The position numbers were made by a program, and so were the translations under genes. This document shows positions 1-7,514 of a stretch of 14,083 bases of DNA, piece after piece. The stretch spans positions 1 through 14,083 of the forward strand of contig CAUGKJ010000009.1 of assembly GCA_959600045.1 (NCBI GenBank), read 5' to 3'. The first letter of the stretch is position 1; each line of letters opens with the position of its first letter. The notes beneath the pieces were generated by a model, which was not told where the DNA came from, did no database searches, and was given only the letters and a program-made list of their open reading frames with translations. The DNA is from an uncultured Haemophilus sp. (lineage in GTDB: Bacteria > Pseudomonadota > Gammaproteobacteria > Enterobacterales > Pasteurellaceae).

Positions 1-1
1 C

Positions 2-295
2 AACAATCGTTTAAGCAATAAACGTGGCACAATCGCCATGGCGCGTACCTCTGATCCACATTCTGCAACGGCACAATTCTTCATTAACGTGGCAGATAAT
101 GACTTCTTAAACTACCGTTCAAAAGAGATGTTTGGCCGTGAAGTGGTACAAGAATGGGGCTATGCCGTATTCGGTGAAGTGGTTGAAGGCATGGATGTGG
201 TTGATAAAATCAAAAAAGTAAAAACCGGTAATAAAGGCTTCCACCAAGATGTTCCGACCGAAGATGTGGTGATTACATCCGTTTCTGTTGAATAA
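2..295 (+). CDS. ppiB: Peptidyl-prolyl cis-trans isomerase B (cyclophilin), 3' part
   Basis: Cytoplasmic cyclophilin that interconverts cis and trans peptide bonds before proline during protein folding. Only the C-terminal 97 residues are in the window; the open frame enters from the left edge (first full codon at base 2, reading [10 protein letters not shown]), so the start lies outside. An internal ATG at 38 is not the start, because the residues before it match the family (RGTIAMART, compare RGTLAMART in E. coli PpiB). Cyclophilin core motifs follow: [11 protein letters not shown], then NDFLN, and the terminal helix/strand [11 protein letters not shown] and [12 protein letters not shown] hairpin terminator follows the stop closely. 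Family assignment is secure; PpiB rather than the periplasmic PpiA rests on similarity to cytoplasmic PpiB as I recall it, since the N-terminus cannot be inspected. Confidence 0.96.
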   Translation, partial: NNRLSNKRGTIAMARTSDPHSATAQFFINVADNDFLNYRSKEMFGREVVQEWGYAVFGEVVEGMDVVDKIKKVKTGNKGFHQDVPTEDVVITSVSVE

Positions 296-302
296 TTAAT
301 TC

Positions 303-335
303 GGTGTGTGGATGCGTAATCTACACACCTTTTTT
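303..335 (+). terminator. Rho-independent terminator after ppiB
   Basis: Stem GGTGTGTGG (303-311) pairs with CTACACACC (321-329), including one G-U pair, with a 9-base loop and a run of six T (330-335). It begins 7 bases after the ppiB stop and ends 18 bases before the next gene, so that gene probably has separate or read-through transcription. Confidence 0.85.
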
Positions 336-353
336 CTTAAGTGAAATAACGTT

Positions 354-1142
354 ATGCCTTTCTTCGATACTCATACCCACCTCGATTATCTTCATCATGA
401 CACGGGAGAGCCATTAGCTCAGCTCGTAGAGAACGCTAAGCAAGCTGATGTGCAGAAAATCTTGATTGTGGCGGTAAAAGAATCGGATTTTAAAACAATC
501 CAAAATATGACCGCACTTTTCCCTGAGCATCTTTATTGTGGACTTGGGTTACACCCTCTTTATATCAAAGAACATCAAGAGCATGATTTAGAGAAATTGG
601 ATGCGGCGTTATCTGTACGTGATCAAAATTGTACAGCCGTAGCAGAAATTGGTTTAGAGTGTGCGATTCCAGAGTTATTGATGGATGAATTATGGCAAAA
701 GCAACAGCTCTTTTTGGAGAGCCAGCTTTATTTAGCGAAGAAGTACAATCTGTCGGTTAATTTACATAGTCGAAAATCCCACGAGCAATTATTCCGCTTT
801 TTAAAACAAGCCAATTTGCCAAAATGTGGTGTCGTGCATGGTTTTTCAGGAAGTTATGAGCAAGCAAAAAGATTTGTGGATTTAGGCTATAAAATTGGCG
901 TAGGCGGCACAATTACTTATGAACGCGCGAATAAAACGCGTCAAGCGATTGCCAAGTTACCATTAGAGGCATTGGTGTTAGAAACGGATACACCAGATAT
1001 GCCCGTATTTGGCTTTCAAGGGCAACCTAACCGACCAGAGCGGATTGTTCACACCTTTGACGCTTTATGTAGTTTAAGAAGTGAAAATGCTGAAGTGATC
1101 AAAGAAACGGCTTGGCAGAATAGCTTAACCTTATTTGGTTAA
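354..1142 (+). CDS. yjjV: TatD-family metal-dependent hydrolase, YjjV type
   Basis: A 262-residue protein of the TatD amidohydrolase superfamily, a TIM-barrel metal enzyme group with DNase/deoxyribonuclease activity shown for some members; the substrate of YjjV-type members is less certain. Metal ligands visible: H7 and H9 in THTHLD, E98 in AEIGLE, H138 in LHSR, H162 in HGFSGS and D212 in ETDTPD. GLGLHP (63-68) and GQPNRPE (223-229) are also family hallmarks. One deviation is GLEC at 100-103, where many family members have GLD. Length matches the roughly 260 residues of E. coli YjjV. Start ATG at 354 gives the canonical N-terminus beginning just before THTH; the ribosome site is weak. The stop overlaps the stop of convergent nrdG by four bases. 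Cytosolic: no signal peptide or membrane segment. Confidence 0.9.
   Translation: MPFFDTHTHLDYLHHDTGEPLAQLVENAKQADVQKILIVAVKESDFKTIQNMTALFPEHLYCGLGLHPLYIKEHQEHDLEKLDAALSVRDQNCTAVAEIGLECAIPELLMDELWQKQQLFLESQLYLAKKYNLSVNLHSRKSHEQLFRFLKQANLPKCGVVHGFSGSYEQAKRFVDLGYKIGVGGTITYERANKTRQAIAKLPLEALVLETDTPDMPVFGFQGQPNRPERIVHTFDALCSLRSENAEVIKETAWQNSLTLFG
510..518 (-). repeat. DNA uptake signal (Hin type), inside yjjV
   Basis: ACCGCACTT, the exact complement of the 9-base core AAGTGCGGT that competent Haemophilus and relatives bind preferentially during transformation. The full exact set in this window is at 510, 1620, 2271, 4307, 4686, 5827, 7438, 7618, 8907, 8936 and 11992. Confidence 0.9.
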
Positions 1143-1606
1143 ACCTTAAAACGATAAATCACTTGATTGGCTGAACCACGCCAAACCAAGCTTGGGTCAG
1201 CCTGTTCTTGTATAAATTTTCCATCAATGAGCACGTCAATATAAGGCAACATTTGACGTTGATAATCATCAAGTTCATCCAGTTTATATCCCGTCCATAC
1301 CCAAATATCCTTATCTGGACATTCTTTTTTTACACGTTGTACAAAAGGAAGTAGGGCTTCAACATTACGAGGATGCATCGGATCCCCACCAGAAAGCGTG
1401 AGCCCTTGACGTTTAATGCGCGTATCTTTTAAATCATTGATGATTTGTTGTTCCATCGCTTCATCAAATAATACGCCATTATCAAAAGACCAACTCTTTT
1501 GGTTGTAGCAACCACGGCAACCATGCGTACAACCGCTAACGAAAAGGGTACAACGTGTACCTTCGCCATTTACAACATCGGTAGGGTAGTATTGGAGATA
1601 GTTCAT
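1139..1606 (-). CDS. nrdG: Anaerobic ribonucleoside-triphosphate reductase activating protein
   Basis: Radical-SAM activase that uses a [4Fe-4S] cluster, S-adenosylmethionine and an electron donor to place the glycyl radical on NrdD, switching on dNTP synthesis without oxygen. The protein has 155 residues, the usual size for this small activase. The radical-SAM motif CTHGCRGC puts the cluster cysteines at 26, 30 and 33, the same numbering I recall for E. coli NrdG; the SGGDP glycine-rich SAM segment is at 72-76. The N-terminus MNYLQYYPTDVVNGEG is typical. An AAGG ribosome site sits upstream of the ATG, next to an uptake signal at 1620-1628. Its partner nrdD is about 9.5 kb away at the other end of the window. 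No FNR or NrdR box is recognisable in the 120 bases between its start and ffs. It converges with yjjV (TTAA shared by both stops). Confidence 0.96.
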   Translation of the reverse strand: MNYLQYYPTDVVNGEGTRCTLFVSGCTHGCRGCYNQKSWSFDNGVLFDEAMEQQIINDLKDTRIKRQGLTLSGGDPMHPRNVEALLPFVQRVKKECPDKDIWVWTGYKLDELDDYQRQMLPYIDVLIDGKFIQEQADPSLVWRGSANQVIYRFKV

Positions 1607-1619
1607 GGTTTTACCTTAA

Positions 1620-1628
1620 AAGTGCGGT
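1620..1628 (+). repeat. DNA uptake signal upstream of nrdG
   Basis: Exact AAGTGCGGT with a flanking A-rich side, intergenic between nrdG and ffs, just upstream of the nrdG ribosome site. Confidence 0.9.
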
Positions 1629-1668
1629 TGATTTTCTCGTCAAATTCACTGAATTGATAAATTAACCT

Positions 1669-1697
1669 TTGCAATACAGGGGCAATTCTTGCATAAT
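1669..1697 (+). promoter_or_regulatory. Promoter of ffs (4.5S RNA)
   Basis: The -35 TTGCAA (1669-1674; 4 of 6 to consensus) and -10 CATAAT (1692-1697; 5 of 6) are separated by 17 bases. The start would fall near 1704, leaving a leader of about 23 bases before the mature RNA. That matches the short 5' leader that RNase P removes from 4.5S RNA in E. coli. The leader contains a small dyad ATCGCA/TGCGAT (1708-1720). Confidence 0.6.
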
Positions 1698-1726
1698 AGC
1701 CCACCTAATCGCATTGCGATATCAAT

Positions 1727-1840
1727 GGAAATCTTCTCGGTCTCTCGCAACGGTGTCCGGTTTACTCGGTCAGGTTCGGAAGAAAGCAGCCAAAGTCGGA
1801 ATTTCTGTGTGCCGAGAATAAGCTGGGAAGATTTCCACCC
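1727..1840 (+). ncRNA. ffs: 4.5S signal recognition particle RNA
   Basis: RNA subunit of the bacterial signal recognition particle; with Ffh and FtsY it targets nascent inner-membrane proteins to the translocon. Recognised from the conserved apical domain GGTCAGGTTCGGAAGAAAGC and following CAGCC, which form the SRP tetraloop and the Ffh-binding symmetric and asymmetric loops. TCTCTCGCAACGG upstream and GTGTGCCGAGA downstream form the opposite strands of the long helix. The ends close perfectly: GGAAATCTT (1727-1735) with AAGATTTCC (1828-1836), then ACCC. The length of 114 bases equals the mature E. coli RNA. The loop AGGTTCGGAAGAAAGC differs from E. coli AGGTCCGGAAGGAAGC at only two positions. 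It converges with cydC, whose stop codon begins 19 bases further on; the only candidate termination signal is a T-rich stretch around 1848-1858. Confidence 0.96.
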
Positions 1841-1858
1841 AACTTATCCTTCCTTGTT

Positions 1859-3589
1859 TTACACACGCTCCACTAATTGTTTGAAGAACCCTTTTTCTAA
1901 TTGCAATAATTCTGAATAAGTGCCTTTTTCAATTAGCTTCGCTTCATCAATCACACAAAGCTCATCAAATTGCTCAATCGCCGTTAAGCGGTGAGTTACC
2001 ATAATTAAGGTTTTATTTTCAGCATGGGCAAGAATTAAACGCAGAATTTGTCGTTCAGTTTCGCGATCTAAACCTTCAGTTGGCTCATCTAATAATAAAA
2101 TTGGCGCATCATTAAGCAAAATACGCGCTAAGCCCAAACGACGTTGTTCTCCACCAGAAAGTGGACGACCACCATCACCTAGCCAAATATCTAAACCTTG
2201 TTCTTGTTCCAACAACTTTCCTAAACCCACTTGATTTAACACCTCGATCATTTTTTCATCTGAAATATTGACCGCACTTGCAAATTGCAGATTTTGACGA
2301 AGTGTATCGCTAAATACATGAACACGTTGTGTTAAAAAGCAGAATTGGCTGCGTAATGTGTCTTCTGCATAATCAGCAATTGGCTTGCCAGCAAGGAATA
2401 AATCTCCTTGATTAGCATCATAATTACGCACTAAAAGCTGTAATAACGTGGATTTTCCGCTACCTGTTTTACCTAGAATCGCAACTTTTTGGCCTTTTTG
2501 AATGGTTAAATTCAGGTTTTCTAAAGCACGATTTTGACGTTCAGGATAAGTAAAAGAAAGATCTTCTGCTTCAATTAATGTAGTCGCGTTTTGATCGAAC
2601 TCCGCTTTGCCATTAAAAGCTACTAATGGTTGTTGTTCGATAATATCTGTCACGCGTTCAGCTGACGCAATCACTTGCCCGATATGTAAGAATGCTGAAC
2701 CTAATGGCATTAAGATTTCAAATGAGCCTAAAGCGGCAAAAGTGAAGAGCGCAATAAACGCCATACGATATTCATCGTTACCAAACTCCGCTTGTGAGCT
2801 AAACCACAACATGGCGGCAATAATCAAACCATTTAAAAAGAGTGAAAGGGCGGTTGAAAATCCGCTTAAATTAGCTTCTTTTTGCTGGTCTGCTTGCCAG
2901 TTAGCTTCGGTTTTTGCCATGTTATCTTTTAATTTATCTTCAGCATTAAAGAGTAATAATTCAGCTTGTGCTTGGATAAATTCTAAGAATTGTGTGCGGT
3001 AAAGTGCACGTGAATGCACGAGTTTATCACCAAATTTTTTACCCAGTTGGTAGAAAACGGTTGGAATAACCAATACCAATAAAAGCAGGCTCACACCTAG
3101 ACCTAAGGCTAAAGGTGCATTGACGAAGCTTAGACCAATACACATGGCTAGAATCACAAAAATGGCCGTAATAAATGGCGCAATTAAGCGAAGGTAAAGG
3201 CTATCGAGGGTATCCACATCAGACACTAAGCGGTTTAATAAATCGCTGTTACGGTAGCGATTTAACACCGCAGGGCTTAAGGGGATAATCTTCTCAAAAA
3301 CCTGTACCCGTAATTTAGCCAAGATGCGGAAAGTCGCATCGTGCGTGACCAACTTTTCGAAATAACGGAAAAGGGTACGGCTAATAGCAAGCCCACGTAC
3401 AGAAGCAGAAGGGTAGAAGAAATTAAATAACGTGCCAAGACCTGCAATAGCTGTTGCGGCTAAAAACCAACCCGATGTGGTCAGTAAGCCAATGCTGGAG
3501 GCTAGACCCGTGATCATTAAAACCAAGCCTAAAAATAAAGGCAACTTGGCGAATTTAAATAAACGTAAAAAGGGAAGTAAGGCACGCAT
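1859..3589 (-). CDS. cydC: Thiol exporter ABC protein CydC
   Basis: Half of the CydDC heterodimeric ABC transporter in the inner membrane, which exports glutathione and cysteine to the periplasm and is needed for assembly of cytochrome bd and periplasmic cytochromes. The 576 residues match E. coli CydC (about 573). About six membrane segments fill residues 15-310, followed by the ATPase domain: Walker A GKTGSGKST (373-381), Q-loop Q421, signature LSGGEQ (477-482), Walker B ILLLDEP with D501/E502, and switch histidine H533. All catalytic residues are intact. The start ATG shares its A with the cydD stop (TAATG), so translation is probably coupled; GAGG lies in the end of cydD as ribosome site. 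It ends only 18 bases from ffs on the other strand. Assignment of C versus D follows the gene order (D first) and the canonical LSGGEQ signature. Confidence 0.96.
   Translation of the reverse strand: MRALLPFLRLFKFAKLPLFLGLVLMITGLASSIGLLTTSGWFLAATAIAGLGTLFNFFYPSASVRGLAISRTLFRYFEKLVTHDATFRILAKLRVQVFEKIIPLSPAVLNRYRNSDLLNRLVSDVDTLDSLYLRLIAPFITAIFVILAMCIGLSFVNAPLALGLGVSLLLLVLVIPTVFYQLGKKFGDKLVHSRALYRTQFLEFIQAQAELLLFNAEDKLKDNMAKTEANWQADQQKEANLSGFSTALSLFLNGLIIAAMLWFSSQAEFGNDEYRMAFIALFTFAALGSFEILMPLGSAFLHIGQVIASAERVTDIIEQQPLVAFNGKAEFDQNATTLIEAEDLSFTYPERQNRALENLNLTIQKGQKVAILGKTGSGKSTLLQLLVRNYDANQGDLFLAGKPIADYAEDTLRSQFCFLTQRVHVFSDTLRQNLQFASAVNISDEKMIEVLNQVGLGKLLEQEQGLDIWLGDGGRPLSGGEQRRLGLARILLNDAPILLLDEPTEGLDRETERQILRLILAHAENKTLIMVTHRLTAIEQFDELCVIDEAKLIEKGTYSELLQLEKGFFKQLVERV
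2271..2279 (-). repeat. DNA uptake signal inside cydC
   Basis: Exact ACCGCACTT within the cydC ATPase-domain coding region. Confidence 0.88.
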
Positions 3590-5349
3590 TATTGAATATC
3601 CTCTTTTCGTTGAGCCAATAATTCGGCAAAGAAGCCTTGATCTTTTAATTGGTTGAAATTTCCTTGTTGAACAATTTTACCTTCTTGCATCACTAAAATA
3701 TTGTCGCATTGTTTCAGATCTTCAATACGGTGTGTAATCATTAAGGTGGTTTGGTTATGGCTCATTTCTGCAAGGGCAGCAAGTACCAGATTTTCAGATT
3801 GAGCATCTAGGCTAGCCGTTGGCTCATCGAGTAATAATAAATTGCCTTTGCGTAGTAAAGCGCGAGCGATCGCTAAGCGTTGCGCTTGGCCTACGGATAC
3901 CCCTATCCCACCATCTTTAATTTCGCTATCCAAGCCTAATTTATCGGTAAATTCTTTCGCTTGAGCGGAAATCAAGGCTTGCTCAATTTGAGCATCAGTT
4001 GCTTGAATATCACCTAAAAGTAGATTTTCTTTGATGCTACCTTGTAGTAGTAATGGGTTTTGACCTACCCACGCAATTTGTTTGCGCCAGTCGCTTAAAC
4101 GGCTTTGATTCAGTTCAACACCATTAATTTTTAAGCTGCCTTCATAAGGTAAGAAACCGAGTAATACATTGATTAAAGAGGTTTTTCCTGCACCACTTTG
4201 GCCCACAAGGGCAATATGGCTTTCTTTCGGAATATGGAATGAAAGAGGCTTCGTTAATGGTTGGCCTTGTGGCGAAAGCGCTACTAAATTTTCAGCCTGA
4301 ATTTCGACCGCACTTTGTGCTGGAATTTGTTCATTGCCTTGATGCGCAATTAAATAATCTGCCTCTAAGAAATCGACAATGGCATCAGCAGCACCAATGC
4401 CGGCTGCACGATCGTGATAGTAAGTACCTAGATCTCGCAATGGTTGATAAAACTCTGGTGCCAGAATTAAGCAGAAAAAGCCAGTAAATAAGGTCAGCGT
4501 GGTGCCATAAGTGCCAAATTCGACTTGGCCTAAATAGCTAAAACCAAAATACACCGCCATTAAAGCAATGGAAATGGAGGTGAAAAACTCTAACACGGCA
4601 GAAGAGAGAAACGCCATTTTAAGTACTGTCATGGTCGTTTCACGGAAGTCTTCCGTTGTGTTTTCAATATGTTGAGTTTGTTCTGAAGTGCGGTTAAAAA
4701 GACGCAAGGTTTCTAAACCGCGTAAGCGATCCAAGAATTGTGCACTCAAGCGAGAAAGGGTAGCCATATTTTTTTGGCTGCTATCTGCCGCTGCAATCCC
4801 TACCAGAATCATAAAAATTGGCACAAGTGGTGCAGTAACCATCAAAATCAATCCAGCGGCCCAGTTGAGTGGGAATACGGCAATTAAAATCACCATTGGT
4901 ACAATAGCCGATAAACTTTGTTGTGGTAAAAATCGCGCATAGAAATTATGCAGATTTTCCACTTGTTCAAGCATGATACTTGCCCAGCTACCGGCTGGTT
5001 TATTATTGATGGTCGCAGGTCCCACTTGATGGATTTTGTCTAAGATCTTTTGACGCATGTGATTGCGCAGTAATCGACCTGCTTTAAAGCCAATTTTTTC
5101 GCGTAGCCATAAAATAACCGCACGCAAAGCAAAAGCCATGATTAATGCAATAAAATATGGAACCAGTTCAGCGCGATCGACATGTTGCATAATGAGCTTG
5201 TCGAGCAATGTCGCAAGAAAATAGGTTTGAGCCACAAGAATTAAGGAAGAAAGTGTGGCAAGGGCAATATTGGTGCGCATTAATTTTTTAACAGGTTGTT
5301 GCTGCGCACGAAGCCATTTTTGTAAATATTTTTGGCGAAGTTTGTCCAT
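3589..5349 (-). CDS. cydD: Thiol exporter ABC protein CydD
   Basis: Partner of CydC in the glutathione/cysteine exporter. The 586 residues compare with about 588 in E. coli; the N-terminus MDKLRQKYLQKWL aligns with E. coli MNKSRQKELTRWL, supporting this start although no good ribosome site precedes it. The membrane domain (roughly 25-310) contains family-specific stretches GPATINNKPAGSWA, NWAAGLIL and LAPEFYQPLRDLGT. ATPase domain: Walker A GQSGAGKTS (383-391), the variant signature VSVGQAQ (484-490) typical of CydD, Walker B LLLLDEP with D508/E509, and H540. It follows trxB in the same direction, the same trxB-cydD-cydC order as in E. coli. The 145-base gap from trxB contains two strong hairpins, one with a T-run just 22 bases before this ATG, so expression may be attenuated. 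Two uptake signals lie inside the gene (4307, 4686). Confidence 0.96.
   Translation of the reverse strand: MDKLRQKYLQKWLRAQQQPVKKLMRTNIALATLSSLILVAQTYFLATLLDKLIMQHVDRAELVPYFIALIMAFALRAVILWLREKIGFKAGRLLRNHMRQKILDKIHQVGPATINNKPAGSWASIMLEQVENLHNFYARFLPQQSLSAIVPMVILIAVFPLNWAAGLILMVTAPLVPIFMILVGIAAADSSQKNMATLSRLSAQFLDRLRGLETLRLFNRTSEQTQHIENTTEDFRETTMTVLKMAFLSSAVLEFFTSISIALMAVYFGFSYLGQVEFGTYGTTLTLFTGFFCLILAPEFYQPLRDLGTYYHDRAAGIGAADAIVDFLEADYLIAHQGNEQIPAQSAVEIQAENLVALSPQGQPLTKPLSFHIPKESHIALVGQSGAGKTSLINVLLGFLPYEGSLKINGVELNQSRLSDWRKQIAWVGQNPLLLQGSIKENLLLGDIQATDAQIEQALISAQAKEFTDKLGLDSEIKDGGIGVSVGQAQRLAIARALLRKGNLLLLDEPTASLDAQSENLVLAALAEMSHNQTTLMITHRIEDLKQCDNILVMQEGKIVQQGNFNQLKDQGFFAELLAQRKEDIQ
4307..4315 (-). 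repeat. DNA uptake signal inside cydD (first)
   Basis: Exact ACCGCACTT, in the linker between membrane and ATPase domains of CydD. Confidence 0.88.
4686..4694 (+). repeat. DNA uptake signal inside cydD (second)
   Basis: Exact AAGTGCGGT in the membrane-domain coding region, opposite in orientation to the copy at 4307. Confidence 0.88.
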
Positions 5350-5370
5350 AGATTTGTAGAGTTAGTATTT

Positions 5371-5400
5371 AAAAAGTTCTCCCTCTCTATTGAGAGGGAG
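5371..5400 (-). terminator. Strong hairpin with T-run between trxB and cydD (terminator or attenuator)
   Basis: Perfect 9-base stem CTCCCTCTC (5379-5387)/GAGAGGGAG (5392-5400) with a 4-base loop. Read on the - strand it is followed by AAC and a run of five T (5375-5371), fitting a Rho-independent terminator downstream of trxB. It lies only 22 bases before the cydD ATG, so if it terminates, cydDC must depend on read-through, since almost no room remains for a promoter after it. On the + strand the tail is only TTT. Confidence 0.6.
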
Positions 5401-5451
5401 TTTGAAGGCGAGTTTATTGATACAGAATTGATTCTTTAAAATCTCCCTTAA

Positions 5452-5472
5452 CCCCTCTTGGCTAAAGAGGGG
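5452..5472. repeat. Second G/C-rich hairpin in the trxB-cydD gap
   Basis: Perfect 8-base stem CCCCTCTT (5452-5459)/AAGAGGGG (5465-5472) with loop GGCTA, starting 22 bases after the trxB stop. Neither strand has a good T-run directly after it. The sequence before it (ATCTCCCTTA) echoes the CTCCCTCT of the hairpin at 5379-5400, so the two may form one composite intergenic element. Confidence 0.5.
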
Positions 5473-5494
5473 GAAAATAAATAAGGAAATTTAT

Positions 5495-6516
<1,022 letters not shown>

Positions 6517-6537
6517 ATAAAAAAATAGTTGATCGTA

Positions 6538-7395
6538 TTAGTAAAGCAATGAATACAGCAATCGGCGATATTTATTGGTTATAGGATCCGCATTGCCAAT
6601 GGCTGATAAAATAGATAAAAACTGTTGTTTCACTTCACCATTTTCCGCAGAAAGATCTTGTTTAAGAATGCTAAATAATAAGTCCAATGCTTCTTCGTTT
6701 CGATTAGCTTGATGTAGCTGCACTGCCAATTTCAACGCAATTTCAGGCGTTGGATTTTTCGCATAATCCGCTTGTAGTTGTTGAATTTCTGGCGTATCAG
6801 CGGCTTTAATTAAAAGCTCAATCTGCGCTTGTAATCCATGCCAACGGCTATCGCGATCCTGAATCGGAATTTGCGCTAAAATATCTGCCGCCGGCTCCGT
6901 TTTCTTCATCGCAATATAGGTTTCCGCATAAAGTAATGCCACATCGCTGTTTTTCTTATCTGAAAGTTCCCAGGCTTCTTTCAGTAATGGAAGGGCTGAG
7001 TTGTAATCTTCTACTTGTAAAAAATCCAAGGCTTTTTGGAATTTTAAATCTTCTTCTTTTGGCAAAATTGCACTCAAACGTTGCAATAAACTGGCTTCAT
7101 CTAATGCACCAGGGAACGCATCTATTGCTTGAGCCTCTTTGAAAAGATAGGTCGTTGGCAATGCTTGAATACGAAATTGAGCAGCAATCATTTGCTCTGT
7201 TTCACAATTGACTAAGCCGAGAATAAATTGTCCTTGATGTTGTTCTGCAACACGTTGTAGGACTGTTGCAAAATCAGCTGATTCTTTATGGCTTGGCGCA
7301 TAAAAGTTAATGACAAGTGGCGTTTCAACAGAACGTTGCAACGTTTCAGTAAGATTTTGTTCGTTGAGCTCAACGAAGAAAGGTAAATCTGCCAT
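6538..7395 (-). CDS. cnoX: Thioredoxin-fold/TPR co-chaperone CnoX (YbbN)
   Basis: Homologue of E. coli CnoX (YbbN), a cytoplasmic holdase/redox protein that protects proteins from over-oxidation and hands substrates to GroEL/ES and DnaK. The 285 residues match the family. Domain 1 (about 5-110) is a thioredoxin fold with INFYAPSHKES (29-39) at the usual active-site position, the segment CETEQMIAAQF (64-74) and the cis-proline ALPTTYLF (78-85). Domain 2 (about 115-285) is the helical TPR part ending KYRRLLYSLLY, nearly identical to E. coli KYRRQLYALLY. The active-site motif has no cysteine at all: E. coli has SQHC here, this protein SHKE. The only cysteine in the thioredoxin domain is C64. AAGGAA precedes the ATG at a good distance. 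It lies upstream of trxB in the same direction but is separated from it by a hairpin terminator. Confidence 0.93.
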   Translation of the reverse strand: MADLPFFVELNEQNLTETLQRSVETPLVINFYAPSHKESADFATVLQRVAEQHQGQFILGLVNCETEQMIAAQFRIQALPTTYLFKEAQAIDAFPGALDEASLLQRLSAILPKEEDLKFQKALDFLQVEDYNSALPLLKEAWELSDKKNSDVALLYAETYIAMKKTEPAADILAQIPIQDRDSRWHGLQAQIELLIKAADTPEIQQLQADYAKNPTPEIALKLAVQLHQANRNEEALDLLFSILKQDLSAENGEVKQQFLSILSAIGNADPITNKYRRLLYSLLY

Positions 7396-7437
7396 TTTTA
7401 TTCCTTCATAAATGGAAAATGATGCTTGATTTTAACA

Positions 7438-7446
7438 AAGTGCGGT
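7438..7446 (+). repeat. DNA uptake signal upstream of cnoX
   Basis: Exact AAGTGCGGT in the gap between cnoX and the NCS2 permease gene, next to a weak -10-like TAAAAT (7429-7434 on the - strand) that lacks a -35 partner. Confidence 0.88.
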
Positions 7447-7470
7447 CAGTTTTAGAAATGTTTTACAGGA

Positions 7471-7499
7471 AAAGAAAAGGGCAGTGTTAATCTGCCCTT
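7471..7499 (-). terminator. Terminator after the NCS2 permease gene
   Basis: Perfect 8-base stem AAGGGCAG (7477-7484)/CTGCCCTT (7492-7499), 7-base loop, followed on the - strand by TTCTTT. It lies 15 bases after the permease stop. Confidence 0.85.
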
Positions 7500-7514
7500 A
7501 TTCATTATCTATTT

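Noticed and set aside
1643..1655. Small palindrome AATTCA-C-TGAATT between nrdG and ffs; also looked for FNR or NrdR boxes here
   Set aside because: Short and AT-rich, expected by chance in this composition; no FNR half-sites with correct spacing and no NrdR-like sequence upstream of nrdG.
1689..1919. 76-codon open frame on the + strand
   Set aside because: It runs straight through the 4.5S RNA gene and into antisense cydC; no ribosome site or recognisable protein. The conservation here is of RNA.
5371..5472. CRISPR-like or tandem repeat in the trxB-cydD gap
   Set aside because: The two hairpins differ in sequence and there are no regular spacers; they are separate inverted repeats.
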